DNA of 64,000 nucleotides, taken from assembly GCA_026874595.1 (NCBI GenBank), contig CM049306.1, forward strand, positions 48,176,019 to 48,240,018. The letters are read 5' to 3'. This document shows positions 26,661-39,476 of this stretch, in pieces (the first letter of the stretch is position 1; each line of letters starts with the position of its first letter). A program made the translations under genes and the position numbers. The notes under the pieces were generated by a model, which had not been told where the DNA came from, searched no databases, and saw nothing but the letters and a program-made list of their open reading frames with translations. Source of the stretch: Sipunculus nudus (Eukaryota > Annelida > Sipuncula > Golfingiida > Sipunculidae).

Positions 26661-27629
26661 TCATGCAACGAACCAAGGCTAAAGTGGTTTCTTTGCTAAA
26701 TGCTTTCATCGAAATATATCAACCTGCTTTCTTTTTTTCTGGGAAAGTTGTCAATTTTGCATTAGACCTGCTTATTCCATGACAAATTACAGTACTTGAA
26801 CCAAATATTTATTACTGTTGGAATATATTTTTCTTGGCAAATCCTTTTTACATTGGCAGCTATAAGTTTTGCGTACAAAACTGCAACGATATGCATATGC
26901 ATGTGTATATAAATAACGCATGTGTCTGTAAACATGGCTTAGACTATACCCTCAGCTTACTACACTGAATAAACATCGTGTTTCACGATGTCGCCCAAGC
27001 ATCAAATAATACAAAGCATCTTTCATATAATTTAATGGTAGAATGCTTCTTTGTACAATCGTTAAATCTACGATATTTCCCAAGCAATGAAGCTGTTGGA
27101 CCTATGTTGTTTATCGGAAAAAACTTCTCACTTAAAAATTCGTACACCCTGTATATGCCTCATGTCTCTTTCATAAATTTATTTTTTTGTGAGATTTCTG
27201 GAATAGAATAATATTTCTTTCTATGTTGATATTTTGGGGAAGGTGTTCCTGGAAAATTCTAGCAGAAGTAATCTTTATATCATGTATGTGAAACATATGA
27301 CAAAAGTTCCTGCAAACCTTAGGATTAAAATATGCATCGTTTAGTTCCTATCATCTCACTACAAAAATATGCAACAGATAGAGCCTATTTTCCACGGGTG
27401 CAGCTAGTACTATTTTAAAACCCAGTGCACTGCTTTATACACATTTTAGTATCTAGAATCATAATACCAAAATTGTTTGGAATCTATAAATTTTGTCCTC
27501 ACTGGTAACCAACAGAGTAGCTGTGCTAACTGTATATACTCCAGTGATCAAGGTGAAGGTGTAAGAAACATGAATTACAGGTAGGTGTATGCTTATATAA
27601 GTATTTTAAAAATGCATGCTGTAGTTAAA
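26661..27629. other. No gene recognised
   Basis: AT-rich intron sequence before the concatenated Helitron-like copies. Confidence 0.45.
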
Positions 27630-27912
27630 ACAAGGGACCTATGGGTCACGGCACTTAGCTGTTACATATGACAAAAAAATATGATTTAGAAATGAGGCAC
27701 ATGCTGGTTTTATGTGGTAATAAAAATAAGCTGTATTATGAGTTGTTGTTGTTTAGCTTATGTACGATTTTGATAGTAACTTTGGAGACAGGAAAGAGGA
27801 TTAGTTTCATTTATTTTATTAACAAATGGTGTGCGATTGTCACACAGATTTTGACTTGGCCATATAACTTATAAGCAGAACATATAATATAAGAGTTTAA
27901 CTATTTATTAAA
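27630..27912 (+). mobile_element. Helitron-like 5' end, partial duplicate E3a
   Basis: A 283-bp segment starting ACAAGGGACCTATGGGTC and ending in TTAACTATTTATTAAA. It is repeated almost exactly as the first ~283 bases of the next copy (27913 on), so two 5' ends stand in tandem. Confidence 0.7.
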
Positions 27913-30556
27913 ACAAGGGACCTATGGGTCACGACGCTCAGCTGTTATATATGATACAAAAATATTATTTAGAAATGAGGCACATGCTGGTTTTTGTGTG
28001 GTAATAAATATAAGCTGTATTATGAGTTGTTGTTGTTTAGCTTATGTATGATTTTGATAGTACCTTTGGAGACAGGGAAGAGGATTGATTTCATTTATTT
28101 TATTAACAAATGGAGTACTATTGTCACACAGATTTTGACTTGGCCATATAACTTATAAGCAGACCATATAATATAAGAGTTTAACTATTTATTAAAAAAA
28201 ATTACAAATATTGTCCCAAATATAATTTTTATAAAAAATAATAAGAGAATCATATGATTTTTTTAAATGAAATATAACTGATATGATTATTAAAATAATA
28301 TTAAAGAATATATTCATGAATGCATTCATGAATACATTTTGAAAGTATTTGCACGAGTATTCATATACTTTCATTTTTACCTGAATTCCTATTCTCTATG
28401 CTAGAAATTTTATAATGGAGTACATAATCATATTCGTATTTAAATACAATTACAAAGTATTCGCACCATGTCTGGTATTTATTCAGTTTCACCAACCAAT
28501 GATGTTGAGAATCCAGAATATACAAAATTCACACATTTAAATAATGATCATAAGAACCTGGTTTTATGGCTTTTATTTATATTAAAAAATAACTGTAAAA
28601 AATTCATTTTGGACTAATTTCACATCAATGTACACACTAGACACAGTAGGAATCTAGATTAATATTATCAACTGCATCTTTGTCTATCATTAATTTCCTT
28701 CATATGATCCCTTATGATTAGTAATGAATAATATGATTTACTTCTTTATCATTAAAATTGAACTGAAAAATGCCATAGGTGACTGCATGGTGTTATTTGG
28801 AATATGTGACATTCTACCCATCGATACAAGATTCTTACATCATCAGTAACTGCAAGTTAATTTCCTGTTATTATAAACTAACAAATTCCTTTTCTATTTT
28901 TCTTTAATTTGTTATTAAAAAACAATAAAAATTTATTAATTTATTGTTTATTGTTATGTTGTTGGTTAAAACTACTAGATGAGTTGGGTTGGACACCTGG
29001 ATCAACTGTGGCTGCCCATAAGCTGCCTGGATTCCTGTAAGCCTCGCCTCAAGCGTGCATAATTTGATGAAAGGTCAACAAGGTCAACATACAGGTGACT
29101 CAAGAGGGGCTGGAGAGAGCCAAAGTCTGACAGGGTCTCATAAAAAACATTTATAAAAGCTACAATTTTTGGCCAATTTCTTTCAGCTTTCTATACTAAA
29201 AAGCTGAAATCCTAATGTGTGCATGATATGAAAATTATATCAACAGTGCTCACAGGACACAAACGTGCCATGGTCACAGATGGCCCAAAATTTTAGGTAC
29301 TAATTTTATATTTATGATAATAACTGATAAAATTTGAAAAATTCATGACTAATTTTGGGTATTTAATTGAATCTTGATTAAATAATGTTACATCCCTGAC
29401 AAAAAAATCTCTAGCTTCAGCAATGCCCTTGTTAAGGGAGTAAATATATTTCTTGAATTTTTACAAAGTGCATTATGTTTGGGCCCATAACTTAAAACAA
29501 TTACGCAATACTGACATCATTCTGGCATGTGCATAGAGAATGAAAAATATGTATATTATTTATGATTAAAGTCAGATCAGTGGTTTTGATATTAGGAAGT
29601 CTTAAAGTGTAACAATGGGTTTTTAATGGAAAAATGAAGTTTTTCATTAATATCTCGAAGGTATTAAGTCCTAGTGACCAAATTCTTGGCATGGTAGGGG
29701 ATTTTGGAGACATCTAACTGTATGCCGAATTTAAGGAACTAAGAGCTGAAGCTGGGGAGCTGAGCTCTTGCAAACTGCATAACACTAGCTTGATGTAAAC
29801 AATATGTTACATGGTGCTTGAAAACTTATTAAAATCTACAGTTTTTGATCAACTGGTTTCAAATTTTTGGTGTTAACAGTTGAAATGCTAACAAAAACAT
29901 GCTGTGAAAATTAAATCCACAGTACTTACAGGAAAAAAACGTGCCATGGTCAAAGTTGGGCAAAATTTAAGGTACCAATTTTTTATTTTTATTAATATTT
30001 TAGAAAATTTAAAAGATTTTCATCTAATTTTGGGTATACAATTTAATTTTGATTAATTAAAGTTATATTACTGGAAAAAAGTTTGATAGCTTTGACATTT
30101 TTTGTGTTAAGTGATCAAATATCTTTCCTGATTTTTTACAAAATGCATTATGTTTGGGCCCATAACTTTTTTAAATTAAATAATACAGACATAATTTCTG
30201 GCATGTACATAAGAACTATATAGAGGAATATTTATGGTAAATATGAGGAAAAACAGATGAGTGGTTTTGATATTAGGCAGTCCTGAAGTGTGAAAATAGG
30301 TTTTTAATAAAAAATTGAGGTTTTTCCTTAATTTCTCAAAGGAACGAAGTTGCAAAGACCCAGTTTTCGGCTTGGTAGGAGATCTTGGGGACATCTAACA
30401 TTATGCCGAATTTTGGATTCCTAGGTCTTACGGTTTCAAAATGTGCCACATCGACGGACGGACGGACGGACGGACGGACAGACGGACAGACGGACAGACG
30501 ACGGACAATGGACCACGACTAAAGCTCAGATGACTTATAGTCAGCTGAGCTAAAAA
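27913..30556 (+). mobile_element. Helitron/Helentron-like element, copy E3b
   Basis: A complete copy of about 2.64 kb with both termini. The start is ACAAGGGACCTATGGGTC. The end is a long CGGA/CAGA microsatellite (30451-30505) followed by the hairpin at 30523-30551 and AAAAAA. No protein-coding capacity. Immediately after the terminal A run the sequence re-enters the interior at the point that corresponds to 28195. Confidence 0.6.
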
Positions 30557-32284
30557 ATTACAAATATTGTCCCAAATATAATTTTTATTAAAAATAATAA
30601 GAGAATAGTATGATTTTTTCAAATAAAATATAACTGAAATGATTATTAAAATAATATTAAAGAATATATTCATGAATGCATTCATGAATATATTTTGAAA
30701 GTATTTGCACTGGTATTCATATACTTTCATTTTTACTGAATTCCCATTCTTATGAAAGAAATTTTATAATTGAGTACATATTCATATTCGTGTTTAAATA
30801 CAATTGCAAAATATTCGCACCATGTCTAGTATTTATTCAGAATCCAGAATATACAAAATTCACACATTTAAATAATGATCATAAGTACCTGGTTTTATGG
30901 CTTTTATTTATATTTAAAAAAATGTAATATATTCATTTTGGACTAATTTCACATCAATGTACTAACTATAGACACAGTAGGAATCTAGATAATAATATTA
31001 TCAACTGCATCTTTGTCTATCATTAATTTCCTTCATATAATCCCTAATGATTAGTAATGAATAATATGATTTACTTTTTTATCATTAAAACTGAACTGAA
31101 AAATACCATAGGTGACTGCATGGTGTTATTTGGAATACGTGACATTCTATCCATCGATACAAGATTCTTATATCATCGGTAACTGCAAGTTGATTTCCTG
31201 TTATTATCAACTAACAAATTCCTTTTCCATTTTTTTTAATTTGTTATTAAAAACCAATAAAAATTTATTAATTTATTGTTTATTGTTATGTTGTTGGTTA
31301 AAACTACTAGATGAGTTGGGTTGGACACCTGGATCAACTGTGGCTGGCCATTATATAATAAGCTGCTTGGAGCCCCAGTTTATTCCTCGCCTCAAGCATG
31401 CATAATTTGCTGAAAGTTCAACAAGGTCAACATACAGGTGACTCAAGAGGTGCTACAGAGAGCCAAGGTCTGACATGGTCTCATAAAAACATTAATAAAA
31501 GCTACAATTTTTGGCCAATTTCTTTCAGCTTTTTAAACTAAAAAGCTGAAATCTTTATGTGTGCATGATATGAAAATTATATCAACAGTGCTCACAGGAA
31601 ACAAACATGCCATGGTAAAAGTAGGGCAAAATTTAAGGTACCAATTTTATATTTATACTAATAACTTATAAAATTTGAAAAATTCAGAACTAATTTTGGG
31701 TATTCAATTGAATCTTGATTAAATAATGTTACATCCCTGACAAAAAATCTCTAGCTTCAGCAATCCTCTTGTTAAGGGAGTAAATATATTTCTTGATTTT
31801 TTACAAAGTGCATTATGTTTGGGCCCATAACTTAAAACAATTATGCAATACTGACATCATTTCTGGCATGTGCATAGAGAATGTATAGAAAAATATGTAT
31901 ATTATATATGATTAAAGTCAGATTAGTGGTTTTGACATTAGGCAGTTTTGAAGTGTAACAATGGGTTTTTAATTTGAAAAATGAAGTTTTTCATTAATAT
32001 CTCAAAGGTATTAAGTCTTAGTGACCAAATTCTTGGCATGGTAGGGGATTTTTGAGACATCTAATTGCATGCCAAATTTTAGGAACTGAGAACTGAAGCT
32101 GGGGAGCTGAGCACTTGCAAACTGCATGACACTAGCTTGATGTAAACAATATGTTACATGGTGCTTGAAAACTTGAATAAAATCTACAGTTTTTGATCAA
32201 CTGATTTCAAATTTTTGGTGTTAACAGACAAAATGCTAAAAAAAACATGCTGTGAAAATTAAATCCACAGTACTTACAGGAAAA
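30557..32284 (+). mobile_element. Helitron-like body, copy E3c lacking both ends
   Basis: This segment repeats 28195-29940 of copy E3b with a few percent divergence. It starts at ATTACAAATATTGTCCC after the previous A run and stops at CAGTACTTACAGGAAAA, where a new 5' end begins. It has no terminus of its own, which fits a concatemer. Confidence 0.65.
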
Positions 32285-35079
32285 ACAAGGGACCCATTGG
32301 TCACGGCGCTCAGCTGATCATGATTGGACTATGAATGTTTCTCCACTGTGATACTATATCGAGTCGATAAAGCTTTATGAATATCATGGACATGTTGGGC
32401 TATTATAAAGGAATGTAATGTAATATGTGAGTAAATGATAAATGAAATTACCTGACTGATGGATTAATAGAGTCAAATATAGTGGTTTAATATTTATTTA
32501 TTAAGGAGGGGTTGAAAATTGTGATATATTTGAGCAAATATGAATGCAATGACAGCAGTAATAAGCAGTAGTAGAATGATGATAAGGCTATTTGTTGAAG
32601 GATCTAAAGTGTATGGTAGTCTGCAAGCTTTCAATTTGACAGATATGATGTTATGATTAACTATGCTGATGAAGTGATTTATGAATTTGTGACTGTATGA
32701 CACAATATCTCTTTAGTCTTGACAAGGTACATTATTGTGATGCCCACTATGTCTACATATTACACAATACTGACATAATTTCTGGCATGTACATAGGTAC
32801 CTATGGACGAATAGTTATACAAAATATTAAAGTATGAATATATCTGATTCATCTTGTTCTTGCTTACTGAGGCGGACTTTGGGATGGGGTTCTGAGAAGG
32901 GAAAAGTGAGGGCAGCATGAAGGTGGATGTAGAAATATTCTATTGTAATGTTTTTCATTTATATAAGAATATGAAAAGCTAAGAGGAAAGGGGCCCTCCT
33001 ACTTGGTTATAGTAAAGTTCTAAATATATGATTGCAAAATAATACTCTGACAAGACTGTCATGAAGAAAAACAGTAAAAGTTTTGAGATACTGTGATGCA
33101 TATGAAAATTTACAGATGGACTGGCAAGTTGACAGAATGGACTAATACCTTTATTTCACTTTCAAGGGAATAATGCATTTAAGTTTATATATAATCCTAT
33201 TTTTTTTAAGCATATCCACTTTTTCCATTAAGAAGTTTTTATCTGAATCATTTTTTTATTTACAGGTTTTATAAATTTTTAATAAAAAACCTGAAAATAT
33301 AAGTTAAAATATTAGAATTGTTGCAAAAGTTGCAATCATTATATATACAGAGTAAAAAACTGAAACTATAAGTTAAAATATTAGAATTGTTGCAAAAGTT
33401 GCAATCATCATATATCCAGAGTGTAGCTCATATTGGGTCATATTATGCATACACATATATTTTATTATTTTTAAATCATAAATGTTTAAACTGAATTTAA
33501 AGAAAATAATGCCACAACATGGCATCTACAAAAATATTCCTTGAATCACTATTAAAAAGTTTTGCACATTGGAGTTTTCAGTACATGCTTAATTTTATTC
33601 ACCAAAATAAAATAAAAGATTCAGTAAATTTGATAAAATAAGACATTACAAATAAAGTATACACACTGTTGGTTGAATGAGGGACAAACAATATCATTGT
33701 GCTAATTACTATCCCAGTTTTAATTTATTACTGGAATTAATAGTCAATTTCACACCTGGTGAAGTTTTTACTCCTCTGAAGTAAGGAATTACTTATCTCA
33801 TGAACATCCACACTTTCATAGCAATACACCACTTTGTGGACACAATTAAATGTACACTTTAATCACTGTAACCCTGGTGGTAAAATACAAAATCTAAAAT
33901 GTAGCACAGCCTAGAATAAGAATGAATCAAATACAGAAAATAATAACATTCATCTAGTTTATGCACCATCTGGGGGGGGGGGGGGGAGTGCAGGGCAGAG
34001 GGGGAGCCTGCTGGTAGTGGCCAAGCTGACCCAAGGCAAGCTGCCTGGGGTGGGTTACATAATGCAAGTGAAGGCTGTACTACTAGGTGGGCTAGATGTA
34101 GGCAGCCTTGAAGTGTAACAATGGCTTTTTTTTATGGAAAACAGTTTTTTTTCCTTAATATCTCGAAGGAACGAAGTCCTAATGACCCAATTTTTGGTAT
34201 GGTAGGAGATTTTGGGGACATCTAAAATTATGCCAACAGCCTGGGGAGCATAGAGATGTGCACTGAATGACCTACAGTCATCAAAGGGGACTGCTTGACA
34301 ATGCTAGGGAATACAACAAGAGCCTCCAAAAATATTCAATAACTAGCCTAATTTTGCAGCTTTTATTTTCAAATTTCAGATTTTAATAGATTAAATCCTT
34401 ATGTATACATGCTGTGAAAATTAAATCCACAGTACCTCCAGGAAAAAAACGTGCCGTGGCCAAAGTTGGGCAAAATTTAAGGTACCAATTTTATATTTTT
34501 GCCAATATTTAAAAAAAAATTAACAGATTTTGATCTAATTTTTGGTATACAATTAAATTTTGATTAATTAAAGTTGTATTACTGGAAAGAAGTCCCTACC
34601 TTTAACACTTTTGGTCTTAAGTGACCAAATATCTTCCTGATTTTTTTACAAAGTCCATTATGTTTGGGCCCATAACTTTTTCAAATTAAATAATACTGAC
34701 TTAAAATCTTGCATGTACATAGAAACTATATAGAGGAATATTTATGGTAAATATGAAGAAAACCAGATGAGTGGTTTTGATATTAGGCAGTCCTGATGTG
34801 TGAACATAGATTTCTAATAAAAAATTGAGGTTTTTTCTTAATATCTCCAAGGAACAAAGTCCTATTGACCCAATTTTCGGCATGGTAGGAGATTTTGGGG
34901 ATATCTAACTGTATGCCGAATTTCTACTCTATTTCGTAGGTCCAATGGTGTCGAAACGTGCCAGTCTTACGGACGGACATCCAGACGGACAGACAGACGG
35001 ACGGACAGACAGACGGACGGACAACGGACAATGGACCACGACTATAGCTCAGATGACTTATAGTCAGCTGAGCTAAAAA
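32285..35079 (+). mobile_element. Helitron/Helentron-like element, copy E4
   Basis: It starts with ACAAGGGACCCATTGGTC, one change that breaks the palindrome. It ends with a GGAC/AGAC microsatellite (34970-35025) and the hairpin at 35046-35074. Its interior at 32934-34070 matches copy E1 rather than E2/E3, so two interior subfamilies share the same ends. A 15-base G tract lies at 33972-33986. The empty site for the E1 MITE is at about 34390-34410. Confidence 0.55.
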
Positions 35080-35645
35080 CGTGCAATGGTCAAAGTTGGG
35101 CAAAATTTAAGGTACCAATTTTTTTAATTTTTGTTAATATTTTAAAAAATTTAAAAGATTTTGATCTAATTTTGAGTGTACAATTTAATTTTGATTAATT
35201 AAAGTTATATTACTGGAAAAAAAGTTTATAGCTTTAACATATTTTGTGTTAAGTGGTCAAATATCTTTCCTGATTTTTTACACAATGCAATAAGTTTGGG
35301 CCCATAACTTTTTAAATTTACATAATACAGACATAATTTCTGGCATGTACATAGGAACTATATAGAGGAATAATTATGGTAAATATGAGGAAAAACAGAT
35401 GAGTGGTTTTGATATTAGGCAGTCCTGAAGTGTAAAAATAGGTTTTTAATAAAAAATTGAGGTTTTTCCTTAATTTCTAAAAGGAACAAAGTCGCAAAGA
35501 CCCAGTTTTCGGCTTGGTAGGAGATCTTGGGGACATCTAACATTATGCCGAATTTTGGATTCCTAGGTCTTATGGTTTCAAAACGTGCTACATCTACGGA
35601 CGGACAGCTATAGCTCAGATGACTTACAGTCAGCTGAGCTAAAAA
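35080..35645 (+). mobile_element. Helitron-like 3' end, partial copy E4b
   Basis: After the terminal A run of E4 the sequence resumes with CGTGCAATGGTCAAAGTTGG, matching the interior of other copies near 29941. It ends with its own hairpin at 35612-35640 and AAAAAA. Two 3' ends therefore stand in tandem. Confidence 0.65.
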
Positions 35646-36369
35646 AGGACTATGTAATTTGTCAAGTTGCCCATTTAATGTACAGTGTATGAGATATTGT
35701 GATGCAGGCAGTTTATGCTTCCCATGTTTTTTTAAGTAAGCTAGATTGGTGACCTGGCCTATTTGTAACCTGATAAAATAAGCCAAAACATCAACTATCT
35801 GTCTATGTTGGGACCTGTTATATTTACTTGAACATAGCAACCAAACTTGTGCCCGCTTTATAAATGTAATCAAATAATGCCAAACCAAAAATATAAATTG
35901 TTATATGGACTTTGGACAAAAAATATGGAGTTAGCAAACAATTTTTCCTTTTATTTTTTAATTTACCAAACAAGACTTAGTAATGAAATCTGTCCTGCTC
36001 GAAAGATAAAAACAGTGTGTTGCTGCAGCTCACATAGGTTTATGTGTTGCCATTGTTCATGTTAACATGCTCAGAAGGATCGCAAAAAGGCCTGGTAAGC
36101 TTTGTACACACTGTTCTACACTGAAATTATGAGCAGCGTTCAGTTCTGTAATTGCTTGAACAAAGGCAGCTATTCTCACTCTAGCTATGATAGGTCAAGG
36201 ACAGCAAGTCTCCTATTCTCTGCACAGAGGGTTTATCTAAGGATTAAGTCAAGGGTAAACTCAGCCAAGACTGATTACACTGCAAGCATTTATGCCAAAT
36301 TTGACTTAATTGTGAATTACATTAATTAAGTAAATGAACCAATTAAAGCTCAAGCATTAACAGCATCCA
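35646..36369. other. No gene recognised
   Basis: Intron DNA between the Helitron-like concatemer and the dispersed repeat that contains the 145-bp array. Confidence 0.45.
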
Positions 36370-38060
36370 TTCAAAATTTAACCCATATGAAGCCCAATCA
36401 CTTTTCTTACCTTTATAAACTAATGGTAATTTCTTGTAGCTTTCCTAACATTAGGCCAGAAAATGTGGATATCACCACACACAGGCTTCTAGTATTGTTT
36501 ATGTCAATGTGTTTAATATATGTGGGGGCCTACCTACCAAAATAATCAAAACAAATTCAACAAGGACATCTGGCAGCAAGTCCAACAAAGGCACCGCAAA
36601 GCGGAGCATCCTCTCGCATGGGAGCATATTGATATGGGATGTATTACGCAAGTGTTAAAATGAGGAGGGGTGCTGTGGCCGTGACCTTTGACCCAGTGAC
36701 CTCAAATCAATAGGTTTCTTCAACCATGGGTGGGTAAGCCATATGTGCCAGATGAAAGGTTTACTTCAAAAGGTTTTGCTTAAAATGGGTCCACAAGCTT
36801 TTTCAAGAAGTGGGTGCGCTGGCCGTGACCTTTGACCCCGTGACCTCTTAATCAATAGGTTCCTTCATCCATGGGTGGGTAAGCCCTATGTGCAAGATGA
36901 AAGGTTTAGGTCAAACAGTTTTGCTAAAAATGGGTCCACAAGCTTTTTCAAGAAGTGGGTGCTGTGGCTGTGACCTTTGACCCCGTGACCTCAAAATCAA
37001 TAGGTTTCTTCATCTATGGGTGGGTGAGCCGTATGTGCGAGATGAAAGGTTTTGGGCTAATGGTTTAGCTTAAAATTGATCCACAAGGCAATTTTGGACA
37101 GACAAACCAATGGACGCACGAACAGAGGCTTTACTATATCCCTTTCGCAACTTCCTGGCGAGGGAATAATATGCCAGAGCTATGCAAATTGTGTTTTGCA
37201 ACAAATGACCTTTCTACCTCTGCATATATGCAACCTATGTGCAAGATGAAAGGTTTAGGTCAAACAGTTTTGCTAAAAATGGGTCCACAAGCTTTTTCAA
37301 GAAGTGGGTGCTGTGGCTGTGACCTTTGACCCCGTGACCTCAAAATCAATAGGTTTCTTCATCTATGGGTGGGTGAGCCATATGTGCGAGATGAAATGTT
37401 TAGGTCAAATGGTTTTGCTTAAAATGGGTCCACAAGCTTTTTCAAGAAGTGGGTGATGTGGCCATGACCTTAGACCCCGTGACCTCAAAATCGATAGGTT
37501 TCTTCATCCATGGGTGGGTAAGCCATATGTGCAAGATGAAAGGTTTAGGTCAAACAGTTTGGCTTGAAATCGATCCACAGGCTTTTCAAGAAGTGGGTGC
37601 TGTGGCCGTGACCTTTGACCCTGTGACCTCAAAATCGATAGGTTTCTTCATCTTTGGGTGGGTGAGCCATATGTGCGAGATGAAAAGTTTTGGGCAAATG
37701 GTTTGACTTGAAATTGATCCACAAGGCAATTTTGGACAGACAGAACGATGGACGCACGAACAGAGGCGTTACCATATCCCTTTCGCAACTTCATGGTGAG
37801 GGGATAATAAGCCAGAGCTATGCAAATTGTGTTTTGCAACAAATGACCTTTCTACCTCTGCATATATGCAACCTTCCACCTCAGGTAACATGTTTTTGAA
37901 CTGTTTGTCAACATTTCTGTGTACACACATTTTGTTGTTAAACAAGTTCACACATCCTTCATAAAGCTCTTGTATGAATTTTCTCAACCAAATTACCCTT
38001 AGATCATTAGCATATACACAGAGGAAGTCAGAAATCACATAAAATATTTTTCAAAAGGTA
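36370..38060 (+). repeat. Dispersed repeat carrying an expanded 145-bp array
   Basis: The flanks of this region match 6330-6810 in the same order, with the tandem array inserted between CATCTGGCAGCAAGTC (about 36568) and the final part starting near 37810. The segment from GCAAATTGTGTTTTGCAACAA is present twice (about 37187 and 37823), so half the array plus this flank has been duplicated as a block. Confidence 0.65.
36660..37760 (+). repeat. 145-bp tandem array with DR1-like TGACCTTTGACCC motifs
   Basis: Units begin near 36670, 36814 and 36959 (block 1) and 37308, 37453 and 37597 (block 2), a spacing of 144-145 bp within each block. Each unit has TGACCTTTGACCC or a variant (36682, 36826, 36971, 37320, 37466 mutated, 37609), then GTGACCTC, then a long shared tail with GATGAAAGGTTT. 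On the opposite strand this reads GGGTCAAAGGTCA, a direct repeat of nuclear-receptor half sites with one-base spacing. Any regulatory role is speculation. Confidence 0.8.
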
Positions 38061-39021
38061 GACAGCCTGGTCACCTTTAAAAATAGGACTATCTTTTATT
38101 TTGAACATTCCTTGGTATAATTGGCAGTGTTTTATCCAGCTAGCTTTGTGAATGTTAACATAATCTTCTGTGTGTGTTATATTTAAGGCTTAGCAGTATA
38201 CAGGAAGTGCTATGCAGATAATACATACACAAAATGAGTACATTTATATTCACACAAACTGGATTATGTATAATACTGACTGTGTGCCAGTTCGTTGTGT
38301 GCTGGTTTGCCTTGGAAGATAGATGGGTTTACTTGGGCTCTACCCCTGTGCACATTTGTTAAACAGGTAATGGTTTATTTGTTTTGTGGCTGGGTGTCAA
38401 AGCCACTAGTTCAGCCCCAAGAAAACTGAATGACAAGGGTTCCAGATAACAGGGATAAAATACTGCTGTTACTAAACATGTACATGTATGATGGTACCGA
38501 CCTTGGATTTTTTCTGGCCCTGCTTATCATGTGGCTGGCTAGGCTAAAGAGGCTTCTGTTTTCAATGTGCAATTACAATCATGTAGTCAGGTGAGTTGTT
38601 GTTGTTGTTGTGACAATGGACCCTTGTGTGTTGATGTGTGCATGTGTGTTGGGAAGCAGGGGTTGTATTTAATGGAAAGCTAACAGGTTTGGCAAAATGT
38701 CTTAAATACTTTGGGGAGTCCTGTGTCAGAAAATGTACACATTTGTTGAATATCTGTGTACCATTAACCTGTCCAAGACCTAGCCCACTCCTGCCACTCC
38801 TGTAGGTTATGGTGTACCAACAACGTAGCCAAGAGGTATGCCTGGTGTATTGACCTGTTTTATTGATCATGCAGGCACTGCCTAGGTGGGCACTGGGCAA
38901 GGTTAGCTAGAGAACAGTTGGTATTGTTTACTCTACACAAGAAGGTTATAAACATGCAAATGAATGATTTATCTTAAGCTTTCTCCCATCTGTATATATA
39001 TCAGATACAAGACCTGAGAAT

Positions 39022-39044
39022 GGGGGGGGGGGGGGGGGGGGGGG
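39022..39044. repeat. Poly-G tract
   Basis: Twenty-three consecutive G residues. Confidence 0.95.
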
Positions 39045-39308
39045 AAGGTATGGGAGGAGTTTCCCCTTTGCATACTGTAGAAAAAAAAATTGTAAATTAA
39101 GCCAGAATGTAATGGCTAAATTTGGGTCATTTTATATGCATAATAGTGCAAAATCTGGCCCTGTGTTTCCTTATTATGCACATATTTTACTATTTCCCCT
39201 TTTTTTTGGGGGGGGGGATTACAAGCAGAACACACCCCTATATCCCCCTTAACTATATTTAACAGTTTTATGTCTTGCATGAACAGACCTCGGCGGAGCC
39301 GCCCCCCT

Positions 39309-39330
39309 CCCCCCCCCCCCCCCCCCCCCC
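39309..39330. repeat. Poly-C tract
   Basis: Twenty-two consecutive C residues about 150 bases from the SUOX exon 1 donor. Confidence 0.95.
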
Positions 39331-39476
39331 ATCAAACAGTAACACAGCTAGCCTACTGACTGTTTATATTAAATATATATTTTTTTATCAGGTTATGTAC
39401 ACAGCTAAAGGCCCAGCACCTGCAGTACTTATCAAGCATAGACATTACTGGTCGCCAGTAGGCCTACGGTACTTAC

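Larger units (their letters stand above)
11431..39476 (-). other. SUOX: SUOX intron 1, about 28 kb
   Basis: The intron runs from a GTAAGT donor at 39476 to a TTATCTTCAG acceptor ending at 11431. It is phase 1: one codon base in exon 1, two in exon 2. It interrupts the hydrophobic sorting segment between AAAVC and GMIFY. Its length comes from repeats: Helitron-like copies, a 327-bp satellite, a 145-bp array, a MITE and microsatellites. I saw no other convincing coding exon inside it. Confidence 0.82.
38061..39476. other. No gene recognised; G and C tracts
   Basis: Intron sequence just 3' of SUOX exon 1. It contains a 23-base G tract (39022-39044) and a ~22-base C tract (39309-39330), but no coding signal on either strand. 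Confidence 0.5.

Noticed and set aside
35415-35888. Minus-strand 157-codon frame, one of the longest in the window
   Set aside because: It crosses the 3' end of a Helitron-like copy into unrelated intron DNA, so it cannot be a real gene.
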